Of a stretch of 64,000 nt of DNA, positions 17,944 through 27,508 are shown piece by piece. This DNA is from Runella zeae DSM 19591 (GTDB lineage Bacteria; Bacteroidota; Bacteroidia; Cytophagales; Spirosomataceae): NCBI RefSeq assembly GCF_000423565.1, contig NZ_KE384041.1, positions 102,311 to 166,310 on the forward strand, given 5' to 3'. Each line of letters opens with the position of its first letter. Position 1 is the first letter of the stretch. Made by a program: the position numbers and the translations under genes. Under the pieces are notes generated by a model. It worked only from the letters and a program-made list of their open reading frames with translations, was not told the DNA's origin and made no database searches.

Positions 17944-18276
17944 ATGAAATTTTCTTTCGATGAACTGCCACAGGCGGTTTACCAACTCCACCAAGAAGTA
18001 AAAGAGCTAAAAGCCTTGTTGCTTCAAAAGTCGCAACCCGAAGAGCCAGAACGCTGGTTTGACTTATCCGAGCTTTGTGATTACCTACCCGACAAAGCTA
18101 AAAAGCCTACTATATATGGATGGGTACATAGCGGGGTTATACCAGTACATAAGCGAGGGAAAAAACTTTATTTTCTAAAGTCTGAAATAGACCTTTGGTT
18201 GAAGGAAGGCCGTAAAAAGACGTATGCAGAAACCGCTGCCGAGGCTGATAATTACATTATAAAACGGAAAAAATAA
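17944..18276 (+). CDS. HTH (excisionase-family) DNA-binding protein
   Basis: 110 residues. A coiled-coil-like N terminus (FDELPQAVYQLHQEVKELKALL) is followed by an HTH_17/MerR-like domain (WFDLSELCDYLPDKAKKPTIYGWVHSG, then VPVHKRGKKLYF-type wing and SEIDLWL). This arrangement is frequent in Bacteroidota mobile elements just before DUF3987 genes. Likely a regulator or accessory excision/replication protein. It ends 9 bases before the DUF3987 gene, indicating co-transcription. Confidence 0.8.
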   Translation: MKFSFDELPQAVYQLHQEVKELKALLLQKSQPEEPERWFDLSELCDYLPDKAKKPTIYGWVHSGVIPVHKRGKKLYFLKSEIDLWLKEGRKKTYAETAAEADNYIIKRKK

Positions 18277-18285
18277 GGGCTGATT

Positions 18286-19911
18286 ATGGAAACAACACCA
18301 CACCACAGCCCTGAGATTTTGAAGGAATCTGGAGCTAAAGATACGAAAAAAAATGTAATTATTCCTGATAATTTTAACCTCAATGAGCTAGGGGAAAGAC
18401 ACCCTCAACCGCAGTCGATAGAAAAACCGTTGCCTAATGTTGAGAAAATAGATTACGATTTTTTGCCAGAAGGGTTGAAGGATTGGATAAAAGATATTTC
18501 TTATCGAACACAGACCCCCCCTGATTTTGCTTTTGCAACAGTTGTTACTTTAACCAGTGGATTAATAGGGGCGCGTATAAGTATTAGACCAAAACAATAC
18601 GACGATTGGACTGTCATACCTAATCTTTGGGGTATGTTGATTGGTTCGCCTTCTATGTTAAAAAGTCCTATTATTAATGAGGTGTCTAAACCTATTAAGT
18701 TTTTGGAGCAAAATGCAAATGAAGCCTACAAAGCAGAATGTAAAAGAGTTGAAAATGCTACTGAAATACATAAAGTAAAGAAAGAAAATCTGAAGGCTAA
18801 ATTAAAAAGAGGCCAATCTGACCTATCTGAACTTGAGGCTTTACTGAATGAAGAACAGCCAATGCCCATTCAAAAAAGATATTTAGCCAATGATGCTACC
18901 ATTGAGAAATTAGGTATTATCCTAAATGATAATCCTACTGGTATTACTATTATTAGAGATGAATTAGCTGGTTTATTAGCTTCGTGGGAACGTTCAGGCC
19001 ATGAACAAGACAGAGCATTTTATTTGGAAGCATGGAACGGAATGGGTTCGTTTCAAGTGGATAGGGTTGGGCGTCCCTCACTTTCAATACCAAACCTGTG
19101 TCTTTCTATATTTGGTGGTATCCAACCGTCAAAACTTGCAGGGTATTTTCAAAATTTAATTAACAGTTATGGTAATGATGGAATGATTCAGCGTTTTCAA
19201 ATCGCTGTATATCCTGACCGTTTAAACAACTGGAATTACGTGGATTCATATCCTGAGGAAGTAGCAAGAAAAAAAGCATATAGAATCTTTGAGCAATTAG
19301 CGAATTTTGACCCTAACGATTTGGTTTCAAAAGATGAATATGTCCGCATCCCTTATATAAAATTTACTTATGAGGCTCAACCCCTATTTAAAAATTGGCT
19401 AGAACAATTAGAAGAAAAATTAAGAAGCGAAGAACTGCCCAACTTAATAGAAGAGCATTTGGGTAAATATCGCTCATTAGTACCGTCATTGGCACTAATT
19501 TTTCACTTAATCGACTACGCTTCATTGACCGCTGATGATTCATCTAATATTGAATTATGCAAACAAGGGGTTTCGCTAAAAGCTTTGCAAAAAGCAATAA
19601 AATATGCCTCATATTTAGAGAGTCATGCCTATCGGATATACGCAGAAATTGGTAATAGTGGACAACAGGCCGTTTATCAATTAAGTAAAAAAATAGCCGA
19701 AGGCATTTTACCTACTACTTTTACGGTTCGCGAAATACAGAGAAAAGGGTGGTATTTATTGACTGATAACGCTACAATAAATGACGCTGTTAAAACGCTT
19801 GTTGCTTTAGATTGGTTGACGGAAATCAAATCAGAGCCAACAGGAGGACGCCCCCCTGCCCCGCAGTATATTGTGAATCCCCGAACAAAAGATTTTTACA
19901 AAAAGGCGTAG
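18286..19911 (+). CDS. DUF3987 protein (element replication-associated ATPase-like)
   Basis: This 541-residue protein matches the DUF3987 family: LPEGLKDWIKDISYRTQTPPDFAFATVV near residue 65, a P-loop-like MLIGSPSMLKSPII segment near 120, and TIIRDELAGLLASWERSG near 225 as a Walker-B-like block. The C terminus is a winged-helix-like tail (IQRKGWYLLTDNATINDAVKTLVALDWL). DUF3987 proteins sit beside primase-like genes in integrative and plasmid elements and are thought to act in replication of the excised form (family inference). Its partner is probably the VirE-N protein 82 bases downstream. Confidence 0.85.
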   Translation: METTPHHSPEILKESGAKDTKKNVIIPDNFNLNELGERHPQPQSIEKPLPNVEKIDYDFLPEGLKDWIKDISYRTQTPPDFAFATVVTLTSGLIGARISIRPKQYDDWTVIPNLWGMLIGSPSMLKSPIINEVSKPIKFLEQNANEAYKAECKRVENATEIHKVKKENLKAKLKRGQSDLSELEALLNEEQPMPIQKRYLANDATIEKLGIILNDNPTGITIIRDELAGLLASWERSGHEQDRAFYLEAWNGMGSFQVDRVGRPSLSIPNLCLSIFGGIQPSKLAGYFQNLINSYGNDGMIQRFQIAVYPDRLNNWNYVDSYPEEVARKKAYRIFEQLANFDPNDLVSKDEYVRIPYIKFTYEAQPLFKNWLEQLEEKLRSEELPNLIEEHLGKYRSLVPSLALIFHLIDYASLTADDSSNIELCKQGVSLKALQKAIKYASYLESHAYRIYAEIGNSGQQAVYQLSKKIAEGILPTTFTVREIQRKGWYLLTDNATINDAVKTLVALDWLTEIKSEPTGGRPPAPQYIVNPRTKDFYKKA

Positions 19912-19918
19912 TTATCGT

Positions 19919-19960
19919 ACCGACTAAACCGACAAAAGTACTTTAGTCAGTTTAGTCGGT
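19919..19960. repeat. Inverted repeat between the DUF3987 and VirE-N genes
   Basis: Perfect 11-base arms ACCGACTAAAC (19919-19929) and GTTTAGTCGGT (19950-19960), with an inner palindrome AAGTACTT. There is no T tract directly after it, so it is more likely a protein-binding site or replication-related structure than a terminator. Confidence 0.6.
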
Positions 19961-19993
19961 TCAATAAAGTACACATTTAAGAGAAATATAGCC

Positions 19994-21031
19994 ATGAGTA
20001 TATTAGATAGAGCTGTTAGTATTTTTGCTAACTACAATACCCCTCACAACCCTAAAACAGTTACAATAAGGCAGTTTTTGACTTCAACAAAATATCGAGA
20101 CAAAGTAGAATATATCAGAGCATTAAAAACCAAACCTGAGAGAGATATAATAAAGGCAACTTTGCCAGCAATTACCCCAAGTGGTGTTTTTACATATCGA
20201 GCTTCTAAGAATTTAGTAGAGCATAGTGGTTTAATTTGTCTTGATATAGACTATAAAGGAAATGAGTCAATAGGCAATTTTGATGATTTAAAAGAGCAAC
20301 TTGTCAAGATACCTAATATCGCTTTTTGTATAAAGTCAGTGTCGGGTATGGGATATGCTGTGGGTATCCCGATACGATACCCTGATAAACACGTGTTACA
20401 TTTTGAAGCTCTAAAAAAGATATTTTTACAGTACCTTGAAATTAATATTGATGCGGCTTGCCGCGATGTTACAAGGCTAAGAGGATATACCTATGATGAT
20501 AGTGTATATTTGAACGATAAAGCAGTACCATTTGAAGGGCTTGATACTCCTATACTCCACACACCTAAGCAAGTATTAATTCAATATGATTGGAATAAAT
20601 TTGACCCTCTTCAAGTATGCCATAAAATAATTAAGAATAGTGTTGATGGTGAAAGACACAATAACCTGTTAAAAGCTTCAAAATTAGCAGGTGGATATAT
20701 TGCATCAGGTTTATTAGATGAAGACAAAGCAATAGTAGCGTTAAACGAGTACAATCAAATATACAATCAGGCAAGCCATAAGCCAACTTATAAGCCTTTA
20801 AAAACGATTTGCGATGGTATAGAATATGGCAAACAGACCCCCATACCTCCATCTAAAAGTAGCTCTTTTTTTGAGCCAATACCTTATCCCCACCAATGGA
20901 ACGAACTCCCCCCAAAGGACTATGTACCCACATGGAAAGAATATACTCCCCAAAGTTTAGGATTGAAGGAAGCAACTACGCCCCCTCTCACCGAAAAAGA
21001 TTTAATTGAACTTTTAAGCGGTAAAACCTAA
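19994..21031 (+). CDS. VirE-N / BT4734-like protein (primase-related) of the element
   Basis: 345 residues. The first ~190 match the BT4734-like/VirE N-terminal domain: ATLPAITPSGVFTYR, GLICLDIDYKG (acidic pair typical of the primase-polymerase-like fold), SVSGMGYAVGIPI and ACRDVTRLRGYTYD. The middle part (about 205-280) is helical (DGERHNNLLKASKLAGGYIASG) as in primase C-terminal regions. With the upstream DUF3987 protein it likely forms the element's replication module. The acidic motif suggests nucleotidyl-transfer chemistry, but this is inference. Confidence 0.8.
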   Translation: MSILDRAVSIFANYNTPHNPKTVTIRQFLTSTKYRDKVEYIRALKTKPERDIIKATLPAITPSGVFTYRASKNLVEHSGLICLDIDYKGNESIGNFDDLKEQLVKIPNIAFCIKSVSGMGYAVGIPIRYPDKHVLHFEALKKIFLQYLEINIDAACRDVTRLRGYTYDDSVYLNDKAVPFEGLDTPILHTPKQVLIQYDWNKFDPLQVCHKIIKNSVDGERHNNLLKASKLAGGYIASGLLDEDKAIVALNEYNQIYNQASHKPTYKPLKTICDGIEYGKQTPIPPSKSSSFFEPIPYPHQWNELPPKDYVPTWKEYTPQSLGLKEATTPPLTEKDLIELLSGKT

Positions 21032-21628
21032 TAAAACCTAAGTTTTTATTGTTCTAAAAAGCCCTTTCCTGAGCTGTAGAAGATTTTAACACGGTCAATA
21101 CACGCGTGTATGACATCGGAAAAGTCATGTAAATAGTTATCTCTTTTTTCAAGCTATGAGGAAACCCAAAGGTTTGGTACACAACAGGGGGAGGGGGTAG
21201 GTAAAAGTCTATCTGTTTTTGTTTTTCTACCCGATGCCCTGCCATAGAAACACGTTGGCAAAAATGACATAGGGGGGGATAGTTTGCAACTTTCCTTTAA
21301 TAATAAGTAAATCAGGTGCTTATGATTGGTGGAGCAACTAAAAAAAGCCCTAAAAATGCCTCAAAACCGAACAAAAACGGATTGATTAGGGGATAGCTAC
21401 CAACAAAGAGAAAACGCGCTAAAACGCTCTTTGGGGCAGGTTGTGAAACTTTGTAATGATTAGACGTAGTAAGCTACAATAAGTAACACAGGGGGAGGCT
21501 ATATACTACCCCCTTTTGTTGTTTTTGCCTTTTTATCTCCCCCAAAAAAAGATTATACTTGCACATTCTCCCCCTTTGGGATAAAGAGAAAATGATAAAA
21601 TTTAAAAATCTTAGTGTAAGATTAATCA
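21032..21628. other. 597-base non-coding segment of the element
   Basis: I see no credible coding frame. Contents: a perfect 14-base palindrome ATACACGCGTGTAT (21098-21111) followed directly by a TGAC/GTCA hairpin; several G-runs on the plus strand (21175-21200, 21270-21278, 21491-21498); a GGGGG/CCCCC hairpin ending in a T-rich tract (21491-21515), usable as a terminator; and a 7-base inverted repeat AATCTTA-GTG-TAAGATT (21607-21623) immediately before hsdM. TATACTTG at 21554-21561 is one mismatch from the -7 box. It is a candidate origin of replication or transfer as well as the hsd promoter region. Confidence 0.5.
21607..21623. promoter_or_regulatory. Possible operator in front of hsdM
   Basis: Perfect inverted repeat AATCTTA-GTG-TAAGATT ending 5 bases before the hsdM ATG. 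It could be a repressor site or a 5' mRNA hairpin controlling initiation. Confidence 0.4.
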
Positions 21629-23188
21629 ATGTCGATAGAACACAAAAAACAACTAGAACAGCAACTTTGGAACATTGCTAACACCCTACGGGGCAAAATG
21701 AATGCCGATGAGTTTAGGGATTATATTCTTGGATTCATTTTCTATAAATACTTATCGGAACGAATGCACCTCTTTGCCAATGAGATTTTGGAGCAAGACA
21801 GCATGACGTATGATGAAATAGACGAAACCACCGAAGAAGGACAAGAATATTTAGAAGCTATCAAAGAAGAAGCTTTGGAGCAATTGGGGTTTTTCTTGAA
21901 ACCTGATGAACTATTTCACAAAATAGCCGAACGAGGAAAAGCCCAAACCGATAACTTTATTTTGGATGATTTGAGCAATATCCTTACCAATATCGAACAA
22001 AGTACGATGGGTTCGGATAGTGAGGAGGATTTTAACAAACTCTTTGAAGACCTCGACCTGACATCAACCAAACTAGGACGCACCGAAGCCGCCAAAAACG
22101 AGGTTATTACTAAAGTACTTTCGCACTTAGACGCGATTGATTTTGAATTACAAAACACCGAGGCCGATGTATTGGGCGATGCCTATGAATATCTAATTGG
22201 ACAGTTTGCCAGTGGTGCAGGGAAGAAAGCAGGAGAATTTTACACCCCTCAGCAGGTATCTACTATTTTGGCAAAAATCGTGACGACGGGCAAAACAAAG
22301 ATAAAGTCAGCCTATGACCCTACTTGCGGTTCGGGTTCGTTGTTGTTGAGGTTGCAAAAAGAGGCCGAAGTTTCTAATTTCTACGGGCAAGAACTCAACC
22401 GTACCACCTACAATTTGGCGCGGATGAACATGATTATGCACGGGGTACACTACAAAAAGTTTGACATACGCCAAGATGATACCCTCGAACACCCCCAACA
22501 TTTAGACCTTCGTTTTGAGGCAATTGTAGCAAATCCCCCCTTTTCTGCTATTTGGTCAGCCAATCCGCTACACATGAGCGACGACCGTTTTAGCCAATAC
22601 GGGAAACTTGCCCCAAGTTCTAAGGCTGATTTTGCCTTTGTGCAACACATGATACACCACTTGGCCGACAATGGCACAATGGCCGTAGTAGTACCTCACG
22701 GGGTACTGTTTAGAGGAGGAGCAGAGGGACACATACGCCAATACCTGATTGAAGACCGTAATTATTTGGATGCTGTGGTAGGACTCCCCGCCAATATCTT
22801 TTACGGTACGTCTATCCCTACCTGTATTTTGGTACTGAAAAAATGCCGCGAAAACCCCGAAGATGTTTTGTTTATTGATGCTAGCCAGCACTTTGAGAAG
22901 GCCAAAAATCAAAACTACCTACGGGATACCGACATTGAAAAAATAGTAAGTACCTACCGCAACCGTACCGAGGAGGAAAAATACAGCCATAAAGCAAGCC
23001 TGAGCGACATCCGAGCCAACGACTACAATCTAAACATCCCGCGTTATGTTGATACCTTTGAAGCCGAAAGCACAATAGATATAAATCTCATTGCGGCACA
23101 ATTGAAAAGCTTAGAGGCCGATATAGCTGATACAGATAAAACCATTGCCGATTTTTGTAAAGAACTCAACATTTCAACCCCGTTTTAA
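21629..23188 (+). CDS. hsdM: Type I restriction-modification system, methyltransferase subunit HsdM
   Basis: 519 residues: an N-terminal helical HsdM_N domain (about 5-140), then the N6-adenine methylase domain with the AdoMet motif DPTCGSGSL (about 230-238) and the catalytic NPPF (302-305). It modifies adenine in the host's recognition sites together with HsdS and is required for restriction with HsdR. The gene is complete and followed by hsdS after 4 bases. It lies at the cargo end of the integrative element, oriented outward toward attR. Confidence 0.97.
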   Translation: MSIEHKKQLEQQLWNIANTLRGKMNADEFRDYILGFIFYKYLSERMHLFANEILEQDSMTYDEIDETTEEGQEYLEAIKEEALEQLGFFLKPDELFHKIAERGKAQTDNFILDDLSNILTNIEQSTMGSDSEEDFNKLFEDLDLTSTKLGRTEAAKNEVITKVLSHLDAIDFELQNTEADVLGDAYEYLIGQFASGAGKKAGEFYTPQQVSTILAKIVTTGKTKIKSAYDPTCGSGSLLLRLQKEAEVSNFYGQELNRTTYNLARMNMIMHGVHYKKFDIRQDDTLEHPQHLDLRFEAIVANPPFSAIWSANPLHMSDDRFSQYGKLAPSSKADFAFVQHMIHHLADNGTMAVVVPHGVLFRGGAEGHIRQYLIEDRNYLDAVVGLPANIFYGTSIPTCILVLKKCRENPEDVLFIDASQHFEKAKNQNYLRDTDIEKIVSTYRNRTEEEKYSHKASLSDIRANDYNLNIPRYVDTFEAESTIDINLIAAQLKSLEADIADTDKTIADFCKELNISTPF

Positions 23189-23192
23189 GCCG

Positions 23193-24404
23193 ATGGAAAA
23201 GCAAAAAAATGTACCTGACTTGCGTTTTCCTGAATTTGTGGGAGAGTGGAAAGTTAAGACTTTAGGTGATTTCTTTATTGAAAGAAACGAATTAACCGAT
23301 GAACAACTTCCTTTATATAGTTTAACTATTGAAAATGGAGTTGTACCAAAAACTGAAAGATATGAAAGGAGTTATTTGGTCAATGATTTAGAGGATGCCT
23401 ATAAAGTAATGCAAAAGGACGATTTTGCATTTAATCCAATGAATTTAAGATTTGGTGCTTTGGCAAAACTAAAGTATGATGGTAAAGTATTGGTATCAAA
23501 GTATTACAATATTTTCTATTGTAATGATACTGCAAATGCTGGATTTATGGAGGCATATTTAACCAGTTATAATATGCTTCTTTATTACAATAAAATGGCT
23601 TCGGGTAGTTTAATCGAGAAAAAGCGAGTTCACTATTTAGATTTTATTAAATTTAAAAAAAGGCTTCCCACCCTCCCCGAACAAACCAAAATAGCCAATT
23701 TCCTAACCGCGATAGATACCAAAATCCAACAACTCACCCAAAAGAAGACCCTACTGGAAGAGTACAAAAAAGGCGTAATGCAGCAGCTTTTTAGCCAAAA
23801 AATACGCTTTAAAGATGAAAATGGAAAGGATTATCCTGATTGGGAGGAGAAAAGATTAGGGGATATTGCAAGGTTTTCAAAAGGGAAAGGAATATCTAAA
23901 AGTGATATTGTTGAGAATGGAGCTACTGAATGTATTCGATACGGTGAATTGTATACTCGTTATGGTGAGGTAATAAATGAGGTGTATTCAAAAACTAACG
24001 CAAATACTAAAGAATTGGTTTTTAGTGAAGCTAATGATGTTATTATTCCTGCTTCTGGAGAAACACAAATAGATATTGCAACGGCCTCTTGCGTAATTAA
24101 GTCAGGAATTGCGCTGGGAGGTGATTTGAACATCATTAAGACTAAAAATAATGGTGTTTTCCTTTCATACTACTTGAACAACGTTAAAAAAATGGATATT
24201 GCTGTCCTTGCCCAAGGTATATCAGTTGTTCATTTGTACTCAAGCCAGCTAGCATTATTAAGTTTAAAACTTCCTTCAATAGCTGAACAAAATAAGATTA
24301 CTGATTTTTTAAACTCAGTTGAGGTTAAAATACAATCTATCAATAAGCAAATAGAACAAACCCAAGCCTACAAAAAGGGGCTATTACAGCAAATGTTTAT
24401 TTAA
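23193..24404 (+). CDS. hsdS: Type I restriction-modification system, specificity subunit HsdS
   Basis: 403 residues from ATG 23193 (a longer frame from 23145 would overlap hsdM and lacks homology). There are two target-recognition domains: about 15-150 and 210-350. Each is followed by a conserved helical spacer with the P-x-x-x-EQ-x-KI signature: LPTLPEQTKIANFLTAID and LPSIAEQNKITDFLNSVE. Each spacer ends in a YKKG-(V/L)-(M/L)-QQ-(L/M)-F segment. Each domain reads half of a bipartite DNA site. The recognition-domain coding stretches are more AT-rich than the spacers and hsdM, as expected for exchangeable domains. Confidence 0.95.
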   Translation: MEKQKNVPDLRFPEFVGEWKVKTLGDFFIERNELTDEQLPLYSLTIENGVVPKTERYERSYLVNDLEDAYKVMQKDDFAFNPMNLRFGALAKLKYDGKVLVSKYYNIFYCNDTANAGFMEAYLTSYNMLLYYNKMASGSLIEKKRVHYLDFIKFKKRLPTLPEQTKIANFLTAIDTKIQQLTQKKTLLEEYKKGVMQQLFSQKIRFKDENGKDYPDWEEKRLGDIARFSKGKGISKSDIVENGATECIRYGELYTRYGEVINEVYSKTNANTKELVFSEANDVIIPASGETQIDIATASCVIKSGIALGGDLNIIKTKNNGVFLSYYLNNVKKMDIAVLAQGISVVHLYSSQLALLSLKLPSIAEQNKITDFLNSVEVKIQSINKQIEQTQAYKKGLLQQMFI

Positions 24405-24420
24405 ACCCTGCCATTTTGAA

Positions 24421-27294
24421 ATGACCACACAGCCCGAGCAATTACTAGAAGATAACCTAATCAAACAACTCACCACAGATTTAGGCTACACCTACGTAAC
24501 TATCCAAGATGAGGCCGCGCTATTGGCAAACCTCAAAGTACAGTTAGAAAAACACAACAACCTCAAACTAACCGAAAAGGAGTTTGGGCAGGTACTCAAC
24601 CACCTCAACAAAGGTAACATCTTTGAACGCGCCAAGATACTCCGCGATAAGATGCAACTTACCTTAGAAAACGGGCAAAGTGTGTACATTGAGTTTCTGA
24701 ACATGGATTTTTGGTGTAGGAATCAATACCAAGTTACGCGCCAAGTCACTAATAAAAGCGGTACATACCAAAACCGCTATGATGTAACGCTACTTATCAA
24801 CGGGCTGCCACTGGTACAGATAGAACTCAAAAAAAGAGGGCTGGAACTCAAAGAAGCATTTAACCAAATCAACCGTTACCAAAAACATTCTTTTGGGGCG
24901 TCCTATGGGTTGTTTCAGTATGTCCAACTCTTTGTTATTAGCAACGGGGTCAATACCAAATACTACGCCAACAACCCCAAACAATCATTCAAACAAACCT
25001 TCTATTGGTCAGACCCCCAAAACAAACCCATACGCCAGTTAGAAGCCTTTGCCACTGCATTTTTGGAAGCGTGCCACCTCTCCAAAATGCTCACCCGCTA
25101 CACGGTATTGCATGAGACTTGGCAAATCTTGATGGTCATGCGTCCGTATCAGTACTACGCCACCGAGACAATCATAGAACGCGTCAAAAACACCAACAAA
25201 AACGGGTATATATGGCACACTACGGGTTCGGGCAAAACATTGACCTCATTTAAAGCCAGTCAGATATTAGCCACTTTGCCACAAGTACACAAAGTGGTTT
25301 TTGTGGTAGATAGAAAAGATTTAGACTACCAAACCCAAAAAGAATTTGATAGCTTTTCAAAAGGTAGTGTAGATGCCACCGAGTACACGGGTGATTTGGT
25401 AAAGAAATTTACGGATGATACCAAAGTAATAGTAACCACGATTCAGAAACTATCCAACGCTATCAACAAGCAGCACCACCTCAAACACATGGAAGCGTTG
25501 AGAGACAAACGGATGGTATTTATTTTTGATGAATGTCACCGTAGCCAGTTTGGTAAAACCCACAACCAAATAAAAGCCTTCTTTGGCAATACTCAACTTT
25601 TTGGGTTTACAGGTACACCGATTTTTGCGGACAATGCCATAAAAAACGAACACGGCAAACGTACCACCAAGGAGCTTTTTGATGAGTGCCTACACAAGTA
25701 CGTAATAACGGATGCTATCAGAGACGAAAATGTTTTAAAGTTTTCGGTCGAATACGTAGGGCGTTATCGTCGCAAAGACGACACCCGCACCGAGATAGAC
25801 ATAGAAGTAGAAGACATTGACACCAAAGAGCTGATGGAGTCCCCGCAAAGACTCGAAAAGATTGTAGATTATATATTAGCCAATCACGAACGCAAAACGC
25901 ATAACAAAGAATTTTCGGCGATGTTTTGCGTAAGCAATGTTGAGACCCTTATCAAATACTATCAACTCTTTAAAGCTAAGAAAGAAGCAGGTAAACATAA
26001 TTTAAGGATAGGGACGATTTTCTCTTATACTGCCAACGAAGACGACAAAGACGCAAACGGGATGCTACCCGATGAAGATTTGGGAAGTGAAGGAAGCGCA
26101 CCCGTAAACAAACACTCACGCGAAATGCTGGATAGCTTTATAGCCGATTACAATCAAATGTACGGCACAAAGTACTCCACCAAAGACACCCAGGATTTTT
26201 ATAACTACTACAAAGACATTGCCAAGCGACTCAAAGAACGGGAAAAGGAAGGAAGCAAAGAAAGTGACCGCTTAGATATTTTGTTGGTTGTGAATATGTT
26301 TTTAACGGGTTTTGATGCCAAAAAACTCAATACGTTGTATGTTGACAAAAACCTCAAATATCATGGACTGATACAAGCCTATTCGCGCACCAACCGTATT
26401 TTAAATGAAAAGAAGTCACAGGGCAATGTGGTTTGTTTTCGCAACCTCAAAACCGCCACCGACGACGCTATTACGCTTTTTTCAAACAAAGATGCCATAG
26501 AGGTAATTATCATGCAGCCCTACGAAGACTATGTAAAGAAGTTTGACGAGGCGTATGATAAATTAAAGCAATTAGCCCCGACAGTTGACAGTGTGGACGA
26601 ACTGCCAAGCGAAGACGAAGAACTGGAATTTGTGAAGGCATTTAGGGAACTGATGAGAATCAAAAATATCATGTCCACCTTTACCGACTTCACCTTTGAT
26701 GGCTTACAGATGGAGGAGCAGGATTTTGAAGACTACAAAAGCAAGTATTTAGACCTACATGATAAAGTAAAGACCAGCACACAAAAAGAATCAGTATCTA
26801 TCCTAAACGACGTTGATTTTGAATTAGAGCTTATTCACCGCGACGAAATAAACGTAGCATACATACTTAGGTTGTTGGCAAAACTAAAAACCCTCTCACC
26901 TGCCGAAGAAGCCAAGCAGCGTAAAGAGATTATGGATATACTTTCAGGAGAGGTACAGCTACGAAGCAAACGCGGTTTGATAGAGAAGTTTATCAATGAA
27001 AACCTACCCGCTATCGAAGACCCTGATGATGTAAAGTTAGTATTTGAAGATTTTTGGGAAACCGAACGCCAAAAGGGTTTTGAAACACTTTGGAGAGAAG
27101 AAAAGTTAGACCCTGTCAAACTGCAAGAGGTGATAGGAGAGTATTTGTTTTCAGGCAATAAGCCGCTGAGAAACGAAGTAGTTAAAATAATGGAAGTTCA
27201 GCCAAAGACACTGCAAAGAAAATCGATTGGTGAACGCATTGTAGAAAAGATACTAAGCTACGTTGATACTTTTGTAAGTGGTATGCAGGGGTAG
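24421..27294 (+). CDS. hsdR: Type I restriction enzyme, nuclease/translocase subunit HsdR
   Basis: 957 residues. The N-terminal PD-(D/E)XK nuclease has D121, E135 and K137 (YDVTLL...QIELKKR). The SF2 motor domains follow, with Walker A GSGKT (269-273), the DECH box (IFDECHRSQFGKTH, about 362) and motif VI (IQAYSRTNRI). The C-terminal helical region binds the methylase core. The protein is full length, so the hsdMSR set should be able to restrict unmodified DNA. It is the last gene of the element; attR follows 215 bases after its stop. Confidence 0.96.
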   Translation: MTTQPEQLLEDNLIKQLTTDLGYTYVTIQDEAALLANLKVQLEKHNNLKLTEKEFGQVLNHLNKGNIFERAKILRDKMQLTLENGQSVYIEFLNMDFWCRNQYQVTRQVTNKSGTYQNRYDVTLLINGLPLVQIELKKRGLELKEAFNQINRYQKHSFGASYGLFQYVQLFVISNGVNTKYYANNPKQSFKQTFYWSDPQNKPIRQLEAFATAFLEACHLSKMLTRYTVLHETWQILMVMRPYQYYATETIIERVKNTNKNGYIWHTTGSGKTLTSFKASQILATLPQVHKVVFVVDRKDLDYQTQKEFDSFSKGSVDATEYTGDLVKKFTDDTKVIVTTIQKLSNAINKQHHLKHMEALRDKRMVFIFDECHRSQFGKTHNQIKAFFGNTQLFGFTGTPIFADNAIKNEHGKRTTKELFDECLHKYVITDAIRDENVLKFSVEYVGRYRRKDDTRTEIDIEVEDIDTKELMESPQRLEKIVDYILANHERKTHNKEFSAMFCVSNVETLIKYYQLFKAKKEAGKHNLRIGTIFSYTANEDDKDANGMLPDEDLGSEGSAPVNKHSREMLDSFIADYNQMYGTKYSTKDTQDFYNYYKDIAKRLKEREKEGSKESDRLDILLVVNMFLTGFDAKKLNTLYVDKNLKYHGLIQAYSRTNRILNEKKSQGNVVCFRNLKTATDDAITLFSNKDAIEVIIMQPYEDYVKKFDEAYDKLKQLAPTVDSVDELPSEDEELEFVKAFRELMRIKNIMSTFTDFTFDGLQMEEQDFEDYKSKYLDLHDKVKTSTQKESVSILNDVDFELELIHRDEINVAYILRLLAKLKTLSPAEEAKQRKEIMDILSGEVQLRSKRGLIEKFINENLPAIEDPDDVKLVFEDFWETERQKGFETLWREEKLDPVKLQEVIGEYLFSGNKPLRNEVVKIMEVQPKTLQRKSIGERIVEKILSYVDTFVSGMQG

Positions 27295-27451
27295 AGCCAA
27301 AGAAGAGAGAAAAATAATAAAAGCAGGTAATTTACAGGTGTAAGAACCAGAGAAACGGACATAGAACATAAAAAAACGTACTTGTAAAACAGGTGTTAAA
27401 GTATAGTTTGGTTGTTACAAGAAAGGTGTATTTTCTTAAGTTTATGTTGGT

Positions 27452-27483
27452 TTTGTATCCTATTTGTACCTATTTTTTGTAAG
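27452..27483 (+). repeat. Right-end arm-type repeat
   Basis: Block TTTGTATCC-TATTTGTACC...TTTGTAAG, a near copy in the same orientation of 13961-13990 at the left end. It lies 25 bases from the attR core. Likely integrase arm sites. Confidence 0.6.
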
Positions 27484-27508
27484 TGTCTGATTTTCAATGT
27501 TAATTACT

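Noticed and set aside
21054-21245. 63-codon minus-strand frame in the element's non-coding segment
   Set aside because: Low-complexity Pro-rich stretch from a C-run on that strand; no support as a gene.
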